A stretch of 64,000 bases of DNA. Origin: Cristatella mucedo (lineage: Eukaryota; Bryozoa; Phylactolaemata; Cristatellidae). The position numbers were made by a program, and so were the translations under genes. Where the stretch lies: assembly GCA_009760855.2 (NCBI GenBank), contig WPIO01000041.1:2550501-2614500 (forward strand). Direction: 5' to 3'. The notes under the pieces were generated by a model. The model was not told the DNA's origin and made no database searches. It was given only the letters and a program-made list of their open reading frames with translations. Of the stretch, positions 1 through 12,320 are shown piece by piece (within the stretch, counting starts at the first letter, position 1; the number at the start of each line of letters is the position of its first letter).

Positions 1-611
1 ATGAGTGCGGTCGAAAGGTAACAACAGTCCGACTGCATAAATGCCTGTACAGCTTAGTGCATGTTGAACGCTTAGCAGATAAAGCTGATCGCACAAAGTA
101 AGCTGAGCTCTGGAAATGATATAGTAAACAACGGGACTCACTTGGTGTGTATTATGTGTTGATCATCGATGTGGCAGGCGTAGAATGACGTCATATAATT
201 GACTTTCACTTGGAAAACTGGTTTAAACCTTATGTTTCCCAAACGTGTCCTGCTCATTAACTGAAAGGTCCACCGCTTTCTTTCGGCGATGACCCTCGTG
301 GATATTGATGGGTGGCTGACGAAAAACATGTGCGATTACGCATCTCCCTTAGCAGCCCTCTGATAGTTTGCCATCGAGACGCGAATTATACAATTCGGGA
401 CGGTAGCCAGCGTAAACCACGTCACAGGCCACCCTGCTCAAGAATGCGGTAATATGAAGAACTGCAAAGACATCAAGACGTCGATTGTACCACCTTGGCT
501 ATGTTACGCTCGGGTACCAATGGGCAGCATGGCCATGTTGCTATAAATTTAGTGGAACGGCCCCTAACTTAGTTCTTCTCACGAACTAAACCGGGATCGG
601 TGAATCATCAC

Positions 612-2600
612 AATCCACTGCATTCTAACCCAATCAAATTAAGCTAATATTGACAGGAAATCGGTGGCGAAAAGTCGCAGTTTTGATTTAATTTGGTAGT
701 ATGTCGCCTTTTTTCTGGAACCCACCCAAATGTCATGCCATTTCACTCGCATTCTCATGCAAATGGACTGTTAAGATGCTGGTCTGTACCGAAATCCACA
801 TCAAACGTCACAACAAATCCGCCCCAAATTGGCTGCGCCAAGCTCCGATTACGAGTGGACATCATAATTAGACTATATTTCAAGTGTACCTACAACATTT
901 TGCGAAATTCCCCCGGTGCGTTATCACGAAGCCCGCTACAACAGATTGCATGGGTCCGGGTCAAAACAGCAATCCACTGCATTCCACCGCAAAGCGAAAG
1001 AAATAAATCCTATGTAAAAAAACTACTCAATTTCATGAGAATTAGCACTGGCGTTCTCGTGCAATGTCCTGCAATCGACTGCGACGGCCCGGTGAAATAC
1101 AGTGATATGGGCAAACTATAAATAAATATGGGCAAACCCAGTGTGATCCAGAGATTGGAAAGGCTTAATCTCAAAATTGGCTCTGCCAGCATATCTCCAG
1201 TTGAATCAGCTCGAAATCTAGGTGTCATATTCCAAAGCGACCTCTCGTTAGACGACCACATCAGCTCCACAGTCAAATCCGCCTATTTTCAGCTTCATAA
1301 CATCGCTAAAATTCGGGCTTGTTTAGATAAAGATACCACGTCCAAGTTGGTCCATGCATTCGTGACATCCCGTCTCGACTTCTGCAACTCACTGCTTACT
1401 GGCCTACCAGCATGTGCGATAAAGCGATTGCAGCTGGTGCAAAACTCTGCAGCTAGGCTTGTCTGTCGTGAGCGTCGCAGTTGCCACATTACTCCACTTC
1501 TCGCCGACCTGCACTGGCTACCAGTCAAGCAACGGATTGACTTCAAGGTTCTGTCGCTCACTTTTAGCTCCCTTCATTCTATGGCTCCAGCCTATCTGTC
1601 AGATATACTACCCCATCAGGCCAAGCATCGTACCACCCGCTTTTCGGAATCCAACAGTCTAGAAATACCTCATACAAACCTTAAATCCTTTGGAGACCGT
1701 GCATTTAGTTCATATGCTCCCAAAGCCTGGAACTCCCTCCCGACCTGCGTCAGAACATCACCTGACCTGACCACATTTAAAAGGAACCTAAAAACACTCC
1801 TATTTAGGACAGCATTTAGTGGGTCCCTGTGATTTGTCCTTGATGTGCTTATGCGTGCTGACACTGTGCATGCTGCCACTAACCACATTTGCATGCTGAC
1901 CCTGTGCATGTCACCCATAACCATATTATTCATTTCGTTTGTTTTTTCAAGCATGATTTTACTTACCATTCAATTGCATTTCACTTTACAGCAAATGTAA
2001 AGCGCTTAGAGAGAGAGATTAAGTTCTCTGAGGGCGCTTTATCAAGTGAATTATTATTATTATTATTAAATGCCAAAATCCACAGCAAAATGGCCAGAAA
2101 TAGATTTCGCCGAGCTCAGTTTGTATTGCCTTTTAGACACTGTGTTTAGATCACATCCACGTGAATTTAACTTCGCATCCGAGCTCTCTGGCAATGCACG
2201 GCAAACGCCCAAAATGGCACGAACAAAAACAGAAATCCACTCTAACCAACTGCAAATCATCCTGAAATTATCAACTCGAAGCTCCAATTTAGATAGCATG
2301 TATTACTAGACTAAGTTCAAAGTCAACCAACGAAATATTTTCGCCATCGTGCATGCTCGTTTTCAGATAATGCACTGCAATCGAATGCAACGGCCCGGTC
2401 ACGCGGTACCGAAATCCACCGCAGTCCGCTCACTGCAATCCTACGAAAACGACAATAAATCTTGCACTGGAAGCTCTTAACTTTGATTGCACATTGCTCT
2501 GTTCTTTGTTTAAAGTATACTCACTATTTTCAAAAAATAATGGCCTTGGGCGTTCACGTACAATGCAATGCACGTGAATGCCCGGACCGTTGCATTGCAT
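612..2600. repeat. Degenerate tandem repeat, about 180-bp period, split by a LINE
   Basis: The anchor AATCCAC(tgcattc) recurs at 612, 793, 971, 2077, 2234 and 2413. Spacings are 181, 178, 1106, 157 and 179. The 1106 gap equals one period plus the LINE-A insertion at 1128-2068. Units also share GAAGCTCC/AAGCTCCGATT, a 'tagactaagttcaa/tagactatatttcaa' segment and 'gcgacggcccgg/gcaacggcccgg'. This looks like an old satellite or a multi-unit element end. Family unknown. Confidence 0.6.
1128..2068 (+). mobile_element. LINE-A copy, 5'-truncated (ORF2 C-terminus and 3' UTR)
   Basis: L2/CR1-like non-LTR retrotransposon fragment. An open frame at 1128-1832 (234 codons) starts at the MGKPSVIQRLERL segment that follows the RT domain and continues with RNLGVIFQSDLSLDDH to the stop. 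It closely matches the longer copy at 42248-44528. A 3' UTR follows with two GTGCATG repeats, then the 3' stem-loop (AAAGCGC...GCGCTTT, 2000-2040) and an (ATT)n tail. The frame is intact over its length, so insertion is fairly recent. It interrupts the older 180-bp repeat array. Confidence 0.9.
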
Positions 2601-2699
2601 TGTAATGCACGTGTCTGCGAACGAGAGCTGGCACTGGAATTTCTTAGATGCATCGTAAATTGAGCACAGAGTGACAAGAAATCTAAATGGGAGCTTCAC

Positions 2700-5000
2700 T
2701 CAGCCACTTTCTGTCTAACTGCTTGGGACCGCAATTATTTGTCGCATTCGTGCGAGCCTTTACAGTCGCTTGCCATGCATCGCCTGAGATTGAACGCACA
2801 CGAGAGAGTGGGCCTATAATACGTGCGCACAAAGCGATAGGGCTGTAACCGGAACTATGAGGAGTGCGCTACTTTCCGCCCGACCACCACCCTGCCCCAG
2901 CCACGCCGTCCGCTGCCCCGAGTCGCAGTCGCTGGGCAGTGGGCTTATGAGCGGCAGTTTCGCCCCTTTATAACAATTGCATGCACCAACAGTAACGGGG
3001 CGGGTGGGACTAAGCAGCACTCGAGGGCGCCCTAGGTATATTGGGCTACGGGGTTACGTAGGAAAACAACGAAGCCAGCCTTTGCAAAAAGCAGGAGGAC
3101 ACTCTCGGACCGGAGCCATCTTAAAGGCGGTGCAGCCGTCAGCACGAAAACCGGCGAGACGACGCCGGTACGCCATTGGCTTTCGCAACGGGGAATCGCT
3201 AGCTCGCCGCGCATCGCAGCTCGCCGAGGGCTCCAGCTTCTGGAAGGGGGAGGGTTCGAACGACGTGCCACTGAGGAGCTGCAAATGAAAAAATAAGAAG
3301 TCGATAGCAGCGAGCGTGCTTATCTCCAGTCGCGCTCGAGCAGTGGGTCCTCGTGGCCTACCATGGTTAGACGACTCGGTCGAGGAACGCCAGCTAACCA
3401 TGTTTCGTGGATACTGCGCGACCGGACACTCTCGGCATCCGAGTAGCCGGAATAAGGGGCCACTATCTGGCTTCACATCGCAGGTCAGGCCTCATGCCCA
3501 CTCGGTGACCTTTGGCTGGCCGTATCGTGTTACAGCCAGCCTAGGCCGAGGAACCGTTCTTAAGTACAATGAGCTACGTGGAATGAGAATTTGAGCTTCG
3601 AGAAGCCCATTTCTGTTCAATTTCACGACAAATTGCGATATTCACCGCGGCCATACATGTCCATTGAGTAGAATTGCCCGACAACTGGCGTACAAAATAG
3701 CTCGAAAATTAAACGGTTTCGTATTGAAATAAAGTCAAATGTTGCACGCGATGAGAATAGGAACTTCGCGCGGCACATTTCAGGTCGATTTTCGGTGGAT
3801 TGTAGTTGTGGCGGCTTCGTAGCCGCTAAGGCTCTACTTCTGCCGCTAAATAATGAGGTTCTTAAATCAGCCGACCTCGACCTCTGCTTTTACGAAATAT
3901 GAAGCCCAAGGTTACCATATCGTACGCGAGAGCGCATTGCAAATCGGTTCCTAACTAATGCGCGCGTTTTCTTCCGCCACTAGGTGGCAGCGCCAGCGAA
4001 TACGTGCCAACTGATTAAAACTGTAACTGCTGTTGCTGCCTGCCACCTACCTAAGGCCAACGATGAGATGGGGATGAATCGCCTCTTCGAAAAAGTGCTA
4101 TTGGCTCGTACCAGTGCCGCGAATCCAAGCCAGAAGCCAATCACGTGGAAGCACTAGGAAAAAATGGAAGCATTATAAAATGACTCTAAGCACAAGCAAT
4201 GCTTGCCGCTGCATCAGCATTTCTAGTCTATACATGTTAAAAAATAGAGACTCCAACTCTGTTTTTGAGCGTGAGCCTATGTGTGCGCCGACTAGAACAA
4301 CTATGAAGCCCTACTTGTGGGCGTGTCATCGCCGTCACGTAGTTCCGCCCCCCCCAGCCGAAGTTCCGTTGGCCCAACAGTCGCGCTCCTTGCCAGCACG
4401 TGACGCGTTCCTGGCGGCGCAATTCACTTTTTGCCTGTGTGTCAGCCTACGCGCACGCTATCCACTCTCTTCTCTCTCTTAACACCTCGTGCTCCGGAGC
4501 AGCACGCACAACGGCTGCTATATCATATAATACAGTCGTCGACAACGCCATGACTCGTTTGTGGAGGGGGTGAGGGCTTCGTCGCGCCGACATCGCGCGC
4601 CCACGAGCCCCTAAATACTAACGTTTAATCTTGCAGCTCTTTCTTTAATGTTGCACAATTTCTGTAAGGAAGATAACGGCAAAAATGATAATCCATATTT
4701 TGTAGTTTTATTATATAATGAACTTCTAACTAATTTGGCCAAGTTCTAATCGCAGCTGATTCAGTAGCCGGCGATTATCAATGGGAAATGACCCACTTTA
4801 ACCCACTGTAATAAAACGTTTTTTTCAAGTTCTTTTTAATTTAAATTATTACAAACAATATTTTGAAATCTTTTTTCCACGAAACAAATTTTTCTAGGAA
4901 AATCTTCAAGATCGCATGGCAGCTGGGTGAACTAGCCAGATAGGTCAAGAAACACTCGCGCCCGCCACTCTCGCTTACGATGGTTAAACAAATTTCCAAT
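2700..5000. other. Unannotated stretch
   Basis: No gene, repeat family or RNA recognised. Short overlapping frames in the GC-rich part (2820-3590) conflict with one another. AT-rich with poly-T runs at 4800-4900. Confidence 0.35.
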
Positions 5001-5009
5001 TGTAAGCAT

Positions 5010-5080
5010 CGTCTCTATACGTTTCTCTTTCTCGGTATTTCTGCCGCGAGATTTATCAAGTGCAATATTATTACTTAGAT
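5010..5080 (+). mobile_element. LINE-A 3' tail remnant
   Basis: The end 'tttatcaagtgcaatatt' with following ATT units matches the terminus of LINE-A. The upstream part is too degraded to align further. Confidence 0.5.
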
Positions 5081-5467
5081 TCGGAGGTTTTCATGAACAG
5101 TCATTGCACGCTAAATACGAAGATTGTATTTAAGTTAATAGCTTTGCACCGGCGACAGAGGCCCGCGGTCATTATCCGGGGGGTGCCGAACATTTCTGTA
5201 AAATGGCGAAGTCCCGTATAGCAGGGCCGGCGGCCGCTTGCTACGGGCTACCGTAGCCGCTACCATTGAAGTCTCGCGACAGATCCGACTTTCGGCTGGC
5301 GGCCGACCGGCAATACACGCCTGCTGCCGGCAGGGTCCGGAATTTCGCAGGTCACGCCTTTCCCCCTCCACCCGCCCCCAGCAGTGCGCACCGGTATGCG
5401 ATGTCAGACATCTTGGTCGAGGTCGCCGTCGCCTCGCTCTCGGCGCGGCTGGGCGCACTCCACTCAC

Positions 5468-5638
5468 GTAAACGACGAGGCTGAACGAATTGGTCGTGCG
5501 GTCGGGTCGCTCCATGAGCTCCAGATTGAAGACGTCGCTGCACACCGCTCCAAGGAGCACGACGGAGAGCACCAAGGACGACCAGGCCAGCAGCTGCGTC
5601 GTGCCGCGCAGGCAGTACAGAAAGGCGGCCTGGTACAT
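5468..5638 (-). CDS. Candidate first coding exon, membrane protein N-terminus, unidentified
   Basis: On the minus strand an ATG at 5638-5636 opens 57 codons: MYQAAFLYCLRGTTQ, a hydrophobic segment LLAWSSLVLSVVLLGAVC (about 16-33), then FNLELMERPDRTTNSFSLVVY. The frame ends at a strong donor (TAC|GTGAGT, GT at 5467-5466). Upstream in frame are a Pro run coded by the (GCC)n microsatellite and a stop at 5755-5753. CpG-rich sequence lies just upstream, as for a promoter. Balanced amino-acid composition and a good donor set it apart from the shadow frames here. I do not recognise the family; partner exons would lie to the left and were not found. Confidence 0.45.
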
Positions 5639-5642
5639 CGGA

Positions 5643-5680
<38 letters not shown>
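5639..5680 (+). repeat. (GGC)n microsatellite
   Basis: About thirteen near-perfect GGC units in a CpG-rich block. On the minus strand it would code Pro or Ala runs just upstream of the 5468-5638 exon candidate, so it may lie in that gene's 5' UTR. Confidence 0.9.
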
Positions 5681-5687
<7 letters not shown>

Positions 5688-6620
5688 TGGGGCGGGTCGC
5701 GGCGCGCGCTGGCGGCGGCACGACCCGCCTCCTCTGTCAGCGGCCCCCTTTGTCAACCTCCGCCGCTGCTTTTCCCAGCTGCGTCGACCGGTGTAATAAG
5801 GCACGCGATAGCCGCCGCTACGCCGCCGCCGCCGCCGCAGCCAGGAGTTTCGGCTACTGGCGCTGCTGCTTCACCTCACGCAGACGAGGGCGTAGCTTGA
5901 GGGCGCTGCCGTCGCTGCTGCTGCTGCTATCGCCGCTCCTGAGCTCCACCTTCACTTCGGCCTCCGGTCGACAGCACTTTAAGGATACAATTTCGGTTGC
6001 GTTTAAAATATTAAAAATACATTTCTGGCCCTACCAGCAGTCTAAAGTGAAATCGCTTTGAGACTTCCGATGACGCAATAATCGAGTAACTTATTTGGCT
6101 ACGGCGCCAGTTCAATCGATGGTCGCAACTTGATTCCAAAGTTAGCCTTATATCAGTTGCGGTCATCGATAAGAGCCCCAAATCTTCTGCGGTAAAATGA
6201 ATGCCGATACTTTAAAGAGTAGAGCGTTTAAACGGATTTTCCTCGTCTTTTTTCGTCTGCTGAAACAACCCTATAGACCTCGCTCAACCAAAAAGCTTCG
6301 CATATCTTCATGCATAAAAAAGACGCGATACCTCGCACGGCGTTAACATCGTGCGCTTGCTCGATCGCATACACATTGTTTTCGGTACATCCGTTCGAAA
6401 ATCACTAGTTCAGCTACCTTGCAGGCATTAGATCCTTTATTTCGGCCATCTGCCGTAAGTCAGATGACAAAATCAAACTCATAGAAAACCCCGAAAATAT
6501 ACGGATGGAGCAAGGCTCTCTTTATTTCAAGAATCAGTTTCCCATCTGGTAGCCTCTCGTAAAACCACCAGCTCTTCTCACTCTGGTCTATTAATTCCTG
6601 CCCTAACTAACTTATAATCT

Positions 6621-6792
6621 CCGTGATGGCACACTAGGTAAGGCGGTTGCTTTCACGACCTCGGTCCCGAGGTCGTGGGTTCGATTCCTGCGGTGGGCGA
6701 TTCTGTATCGCCACTGCAAGCGGTGGTGATGGCCATAAAGGCTCTTCTGTCACTATACAAAAAGAGGCTGTTCAATCAGCTAGAATTTTTTT
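6621..6792 (+). mobile_element. SINE S1, tRNA-derived, near complete
   Basis: Starts 'ccgtgatggcacactaggta', with an A-box-like TGGCACACTAGG and a perfect B box GGTTCGATTCC at about 6679. The tRNA-like head is followed by 'gcgattctgtatcgcc', a conserved body (aaaggctcttctgtc) and 'ttcaatcagct'. Same family as 8931-9113 and 41338-41531. Pol III transcribed class by its promoter boxes; the mobilising LINE is not evident. Confidence 0.85.
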
Positions 6793-7219
6793 AATAATCT
6801 CTTTGACAATTAATCGCTTGCAGTTACTGAGCTCTCTCAGCTTGCGGCTCGCTACCGAGTGACACGTGACTAGCGTCTCGTCACGTGTCTCATCACCCGA
6901 TTTTATGACATTCAGAGAGGAACTAAAAAAATTCGCTGCTTTAACACAGCCGTCGCTCAGTCCGAGTACATGTTCATTTTGCGCGTTCGTACTTTACTCA
7001 ACTGTGCACGCTGAGACCAAGGCCAGGAGCGACGTGCTTTTGTCTAGCGCCCTCTAGCGTCTTTATTTCCTCTGCGCTTCGCTTGCCTGAGCACGATTCA
7101 GTTAGCAGACATTGCTGACCGGAGGAAGGGTCCGGCTGGCCAGCGGCCGCGAGTGTCTTCTTGTGTGATTTGCACGCTTGCCTAGGCTTGATGCCTTACT
7201 TGTTATTGACTATCGACTA

Positions 7220-7318
7220 TTGCTTCTCCTGCAGCAAATTTTAAAGCGCTTGAAGAGAGAATCAGCTTTCTTAGGGAGCTGTACAATAGATTTTAGTTTT
7301 TTATTATTATTACTAATT
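7220..7318 (+). mobile_element. LINE-A 3' end remnant
   Basis: 'cagcaaattttaaagcgctt' followed by a diverged gagagaatcag...cttaggga stem-loop and ATT units matches the last 90 bp of LINE-A. Old copy. Confidence 0.6.
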
Positions 7319-8930
7319 GGATGTACACTGGTTAGGTTACCACCAAATTTTTTCAATTCTGGTGTACTCCTTGTTAACTACCAAACGCATATAAGACTAT
7401 AGACGGCCGTCGTCCATGGGAGTGAGTGCAGAAGTGTTGCCTAGAGAGCGAACTCACAATGCCGAGTTCTACTTAAAGCGACGATTCTGAACACGTGAAG
7501 GAGCTGAAATTGAAACTTAATATGACTCATTCGATAAGGGTATACTTAATTCATTTCGAGACTACCATCTTTACGGTACTTACATACCAGGCTTATGGAT
7601 ATGAACATGGCCGCATGTTTCTGGCACATAATACAAAAACGTGGAGGATCCCAAACGATGGACGATTTGGCAAGCTTTTCCACCAAGTTATGATAAAGCA
7701 GTATGAAAGTGCATACAAGTATTTTGCGTTATTATTGTTATACTATTTCCAAGTAAATTCAAGCGAGCTGCCCCCAGGCGATCTGTACTTGCAAGCCATG
7801 ACCAAGCAAGTTGCAAGGGTTAGCCATCCCCCCACCCACCCCAGACGACCCACGCGGCGGATAGGCTCGCCGTGCCCTGGCTCAATGGCTTGTGGTGAAC
7901 CTTGACCACGATTGCACCGCTGGCTAGGCGAAGCGGGCTTTGTGGCATTGTCGGCCTGTCGCGCTAGCCGACAGGTCAGCTCCGTGTGGATCGAGATAGC
8001 GCTGCCACACTGGAAGTTTGGAGTTTGGCGCAAGACGAAGAGTTAGGCCTGGCAGTTCGGGCCGGACGGCGGCGGCGCCGTAGAGAAAAAAAGACTGCAC
8101 GCTGTCGTCAGCGAGGCTAGGCAAGACTGTGCGAGATCAATCGCCCGAGTTTGCCGCAACGCGTCCCGAGGCGACGGATTCGCGTGGAGCCGCGCCACGG
8201 AAGAGGCCTCGTCCATCTTTTAGTTCATTCTTTAATCGACTGCGGTGAACAAGAGCATGCATGCAACAGCGAAGCGAATTGTTGGCCCATCGTCGATGCG
8301 TCGATATGTCTTATCCTTGAGCTCTCGCGCTTGAGCTCGGTTCGATGGCAGACCGCTTTGACTCCGATTAACGCATCGAATCGCACCGGCTATGGTGTTC
8401 GCACTTCACGACTTGGGATTGTCGCTTTGAGTTCGGCAGCCTCCCTCCCCCCAAAGGTGCAAGTGGCTTAAAAGCAGCCTATCACTATTTAAATGACAGT
8501 TGAATTGGCCGAAAGAAGTTTTAAACTTAACTTTCTTGCTCGTAGATTCGTTCAAGGCCTCTGAGTCTGAAGACTCGCGACATAATTAAAGATTTTGGTC
8601 TGGCGGGCATGCGTAATGCTTATTGGTGATTGTAGCTAATTGATCGGCCGTGCCTTGCCACGAAGCGGAGTAAGACTGAAAAAAATTGCCTGACAGGCGG
8701 TCGCTTACTGGCGCGAGGCGTGCCGACTTGCACACGCGCGCCTTCCTACATGCAAACATAACATGGGGAAGAGATACTGTATCTGGAAGATCGGAAGTGC
8801 CCGGACGCAAGCAACAGCGGCCGATGCAGCCGATGCACTTACACGCCGATGCACGTATGAATGTAAAGACACTCACGGTTGCATAGCGGAAGCTCCCAAT
8901 TCTATTTGAAGTGCACCAACGTGACTTGAA

Positions 8931-9113
8931 AATAAATAAATCCTAGCTGATTAAACAGCCTCTTTTTGTATGGCGACAGAAGAGCCTTTTACGGCTATCA
9001 CCACCGCTTGCATTGGCGATAAAGAATCACCCACCGCAGGAATCGAACCCACGACCTCATGACCGAGGTCATGAAAGCAACCACCTTACCTAGTGTGGGC
9101 CATCACGGCTCAC
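8931..9113 (-). mobile_element. SINE S1, near complete
   Basis: Reverse orientation of the 6621-6792 family. An AATAAATAAA tail remnant lies at the left end, the B box complement ggaatcgaacc near 9040, and the head complement ccatcacggc at the right end. Few differences from the 41338-41531 copy. Confidence 0.85.
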
Positions 9114-9779
9114 CTTGTTCCTCATATTCGTGTGCTTTTCCGACGAGGCTGCCGTTTGTTCGTTCATTTTCGTTTATAATCATTCGGGCAGGCTTCCTTT
9201 TCAGCACATAATAAGTGCCTAGAAAGATATTCTGTTTCTTTGGACACTATGCACATGTGTTATTGTATATTATTATTAGCTTTTGTTGGACAGTCTCAAC
9301 CGCAACGGCTCCCACTTTTAGGTTTCCTAGCTGTAGCTTGAGTTATCGTCACGAACAGCACAGAACGCTAGCCGACGAGCAACACTACACCGGTTTATTT
9401 CACCACTCGCAGAGCTGGGCGAAGCTCGGCTCTCTTCGCCCCTCGGACTTCCTCGTCCTAACAATCGCCGACAGCGCGTCCCGACTGCCTACCGCATCGA
9501 GTGTCACAGCCCACTCGCACAGCGATCGGGAGCAGTGTCATCGGTTAAATGAAACCACCCTAGCACCACCACGCCCGCAATTAGTCATATCTACTGTGCA
9601 CCTATTGTACCGTCGGATACTGTGCGGCTTTTCCTGCGGCCATAGCGGACAGCGGCTGCGAGCTTTTGCGGCGGGAGTTTCCTTTATTCCCAATTAGTAC
9701 TCGGTGACTCTTGCAGCAGCAGCCTGCGGTGGCGCAGCGACCGGACGCTAACTAAAGACGCCCGTGCGCTCGCACTTCC
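9114..9779. other. Unannotated stretch with one open frame
   Basis: A 160-codon plus frame (9215-9697) begins with a non-ATG codon and its composition gives no recognisable domain. It could be part of a degraded element. I do not call a gene. Confidence 0.3.
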
Positions 9780-10167
9780 GTCTCTAAGCCGCGGCACTAA
9801 TATACGGCCCTTGCGTGGACGGCGCGGTGCCGCGTGCGCCGCTACAACGCAAGAGCAGACAGTTCGGCGGCACGCGGCGTAGACGGCGTGCCGTCAAAGC
9901 CGCCGTATAAAACTTACAAACCCGTCCGCCCACCGCCAATGGCGCGCGGTCGCGGGCAGTCGCGGTAGCAGTGCGAGAGTCGGACGCCGTTGACGCGTCC
10001 GCCGCTCCGCCAGACCGCGAGTCGCGCTCGTCGCGCGCGCAGCCGCCGGCGGCGGCGACGGTTCCGCCTGCGATATTCCTACCGCTCGCTGCGCGGCCGC
10101 CCAATCGACGGCCAGCGGAAGCGCGGCGGAACAAGCGGAAGCGGCGGCGGCGGCTCGTTGGAGTACG

Positions 10168-10694
10168 TCACGAAAGCGAGCAGCACTTGCTGCCGCTCTT
10201 GGCGCTCGTCGCGCTCCTGGTCGTCGTCGCCCTGGTAGCCGATGACGCTTTCGCGCCGTCCTGCGGCTGCCGCCGCTGCTGCTGCTGCCCAGCCGCCGAC
10301 CGTGCGTTGGGGGCCGCGGCGGCCGCTTTGCCGGCGGCCACCGCCGCCTCCGCCGCGGCGGCCGCCTTCTCTTCGCTCTCGCTCGCGGCGTGCATGGAGC
10401 GCGAGTCGAGTCGGACGGCGCTGCGCGACGGCCTGCCGAACTGCTTGCTCTTTCCGCTGAAGTCGGGCATTCGTTCATCGCGATGGCGCGACTTGCTCGG
10501 CCGCAGGGAGCCGCCGCCGTCGTGGGCCGTCTTGTCCACGCTGCTCGGCATCTGCGAGGCGTTGGCCACCGACGCCGCGGCCACCGCAGTCGTCGTCGCC
10601 GCCGTCGTCCGCCTGCTCAGGTCTGCCAGCGATTCAGCGAGCGGCCTTTTGCTCTGCTGCTGCTTTTTCGATGGCGACTCGTCGTCGCTGGCGC
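10168..10694 (-). CDS. Candidate terminal exon, Ser/Ala-rich disordered protein, unidentified
   Basis: Minus strand, entered after a good acceptor (ccactttccag just above 10694) and open to TGA at 10170-10168, about 175 codons. It reads SDDESPSKKQQQSKRPLAES, later KSRHRDERMPDFSGKSKQFG, RPSRSAVRLDSRSMHAASES, an Ala/Glu/Lys-rich stretch, a Gln run and ends KSGSKCCSLS. Codons favour G/C in third position and composition is hydrophilic and charged, as in real disordered protein. The opposite frame reads as Cys/Arg/Leu-rich nonsense. The exon needs one base from an upstream exon. Family not recognised. Confidence 0.45.
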
Positions 10695-11160
10695 CTGGAA
10701 AGTGGCAGCAGCAGCGGCGGCGTCGTCGCGTCCGTCGCGTGCGCCGCCGCAGCTGCCAGCAGCAGCAGCTGCCGCTCAGCCGGTGCGGCTTTAGCCGCTA
10801 CGAAGCCAAGCGCAAGCTTAAAGGTATTTCTTAAATTGGGCAGCGACGATGAAACTGGACCCATTTTTAAAAGGAGCCCTGGCTTCAAACCGGCTGCAGA
10901 CGAGCGCCGAAGCCGCGCAGTCGCAGTCGCAGAGCTCAAAAGCCGCGCATACGCGTAGTCAAGCAACGCCTCGGCGTCCACGGCTTTTGAGCCTGCGCGT
11001 GGCTTGGCGCAATGCAGTGTCTCCAATGCAGGATGCCCCAGCCGCGTGCCTCCTGCATCGTGCACTCTCCCCGCATCGTTTGCCCGCCGCCGCGCGCCTC
11101 CTGCCTCAGCGACGGAGCGACCGATGCCCGGCGCAGCGCGTCATGGTTGACTCCGGCACG

Positions 11161-11202
11161 GGGAAGAAACTGCGGCCGCACGACGAGCCGCAGTTTCTTC
11201 CC
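11161..11202. repeat. Perfect 16-bp inverted repeat (hairpin), 10-nt loop
   Basis: gggaagaaactgcggc (11161-11176) is exactly complementary to gccgcagtttcttccc (11187-11202). No T-run follows, so it is not a simple terminator-like structure. It could be a structured RNA element, a target-site palindrome or an indel-generated palindrome. Confidence 0.9.
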
Positions 11203-12016
11203 GCTGCTTGCGTTTGAGCGATCAGCGGCGGAGGGCAGCTGGCGGGTTTCGTGTGCGTTTCGTCAGCTAAACGTAGACGGACAGCCCGATGCCACGGCCT
11301 CGGAGTGACTCGAGTCCTGCTGCAAGCGGGTCGATAGCCGTCGAGGCTGTTCTGCTGCTTCGCAAGCGTTGGACCGTTGGACCGTTTTCCTTATCGTATC
11401 CGATCTTACCCGTACCTCCGTACCCCAACTTCTACTTGTGTGCCGCCGGCTTTCGGGGTGCCAGTCCTGGCCTAGAGCTGCTACGCTTTTGGGGCGATTT
11501 CGCCCCGAAGCTGCCGATGTCGAAGCCGATCATTGCCAGAGAGTCGCCGTACATACACTCATCGCTCACTCGCGATGGGGCAGTAGCGATCTGGCGGTAG
11601 CCATCGCGTACCTGTGACGCTGCTGCTCCAAATGCCTACATATATAGGCCACCGCAGGAGTAGCTGTTGCAGACAGCAACAAAGCTTTGTCACGAAGCCA
11701 AGCCGAGATCATTTCCCCCCTTCGGATGCACCTGTATCGAGTTCAACAAATACAAATACTCGAGCGTAAGCGGACACGGTTCCTTCTGTCCACTTACGGT
11801 CGCGCCTCCGTGAGACTCGCTCTGTGCGCCTCACTCTCGTTCTTTGTTTGGCTGCTGCATTTCGACGACGTGCGTACTAGGCGGCGTGGGCGTGACGCAA
11901 TCTGAAAATGTCGCGCACTGCCGCCAGATACTCTCTTCTTCTCTCTTCCTGTGCTCTGGCTATCCCTGTATCTCTCTCCCTGATTTCGCTTTTTATAGGA
12001 CAGGACTTTTTTCTGT

Positions 12017-12320
<304 letters not shown>

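Larger units (their letters stand above)
9780..11310. other. CpG-rich block
   Basis: Dense in CG and GC-rich triplets, with many overlapping stop-poor frames on both strands. The only frame with protein-like composition is the minus-strand 10168-10694 exon candidate. It also holds the perfect inverted repeat at 11161-11202. It may be a promoter or coding region of an unidentified minus-strand gene. Confidence 0.4.

Noticed and set aside
6621-9113. tRNA genes suggested by A/B boxes
   Set aside because: Heads do not fold into an intact cloverleaf with a usable anticodon arm, and a shared 3' body follows each, so these are tRNA-derived SINEs.
9971-10834. 287-codon plus-strand frame
   Set aside because: Non-ATG start and Cys/Arg/Leu-rich composition. 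It is antisense to the minus-strand exon candidate, whose codon usage and composition look real.
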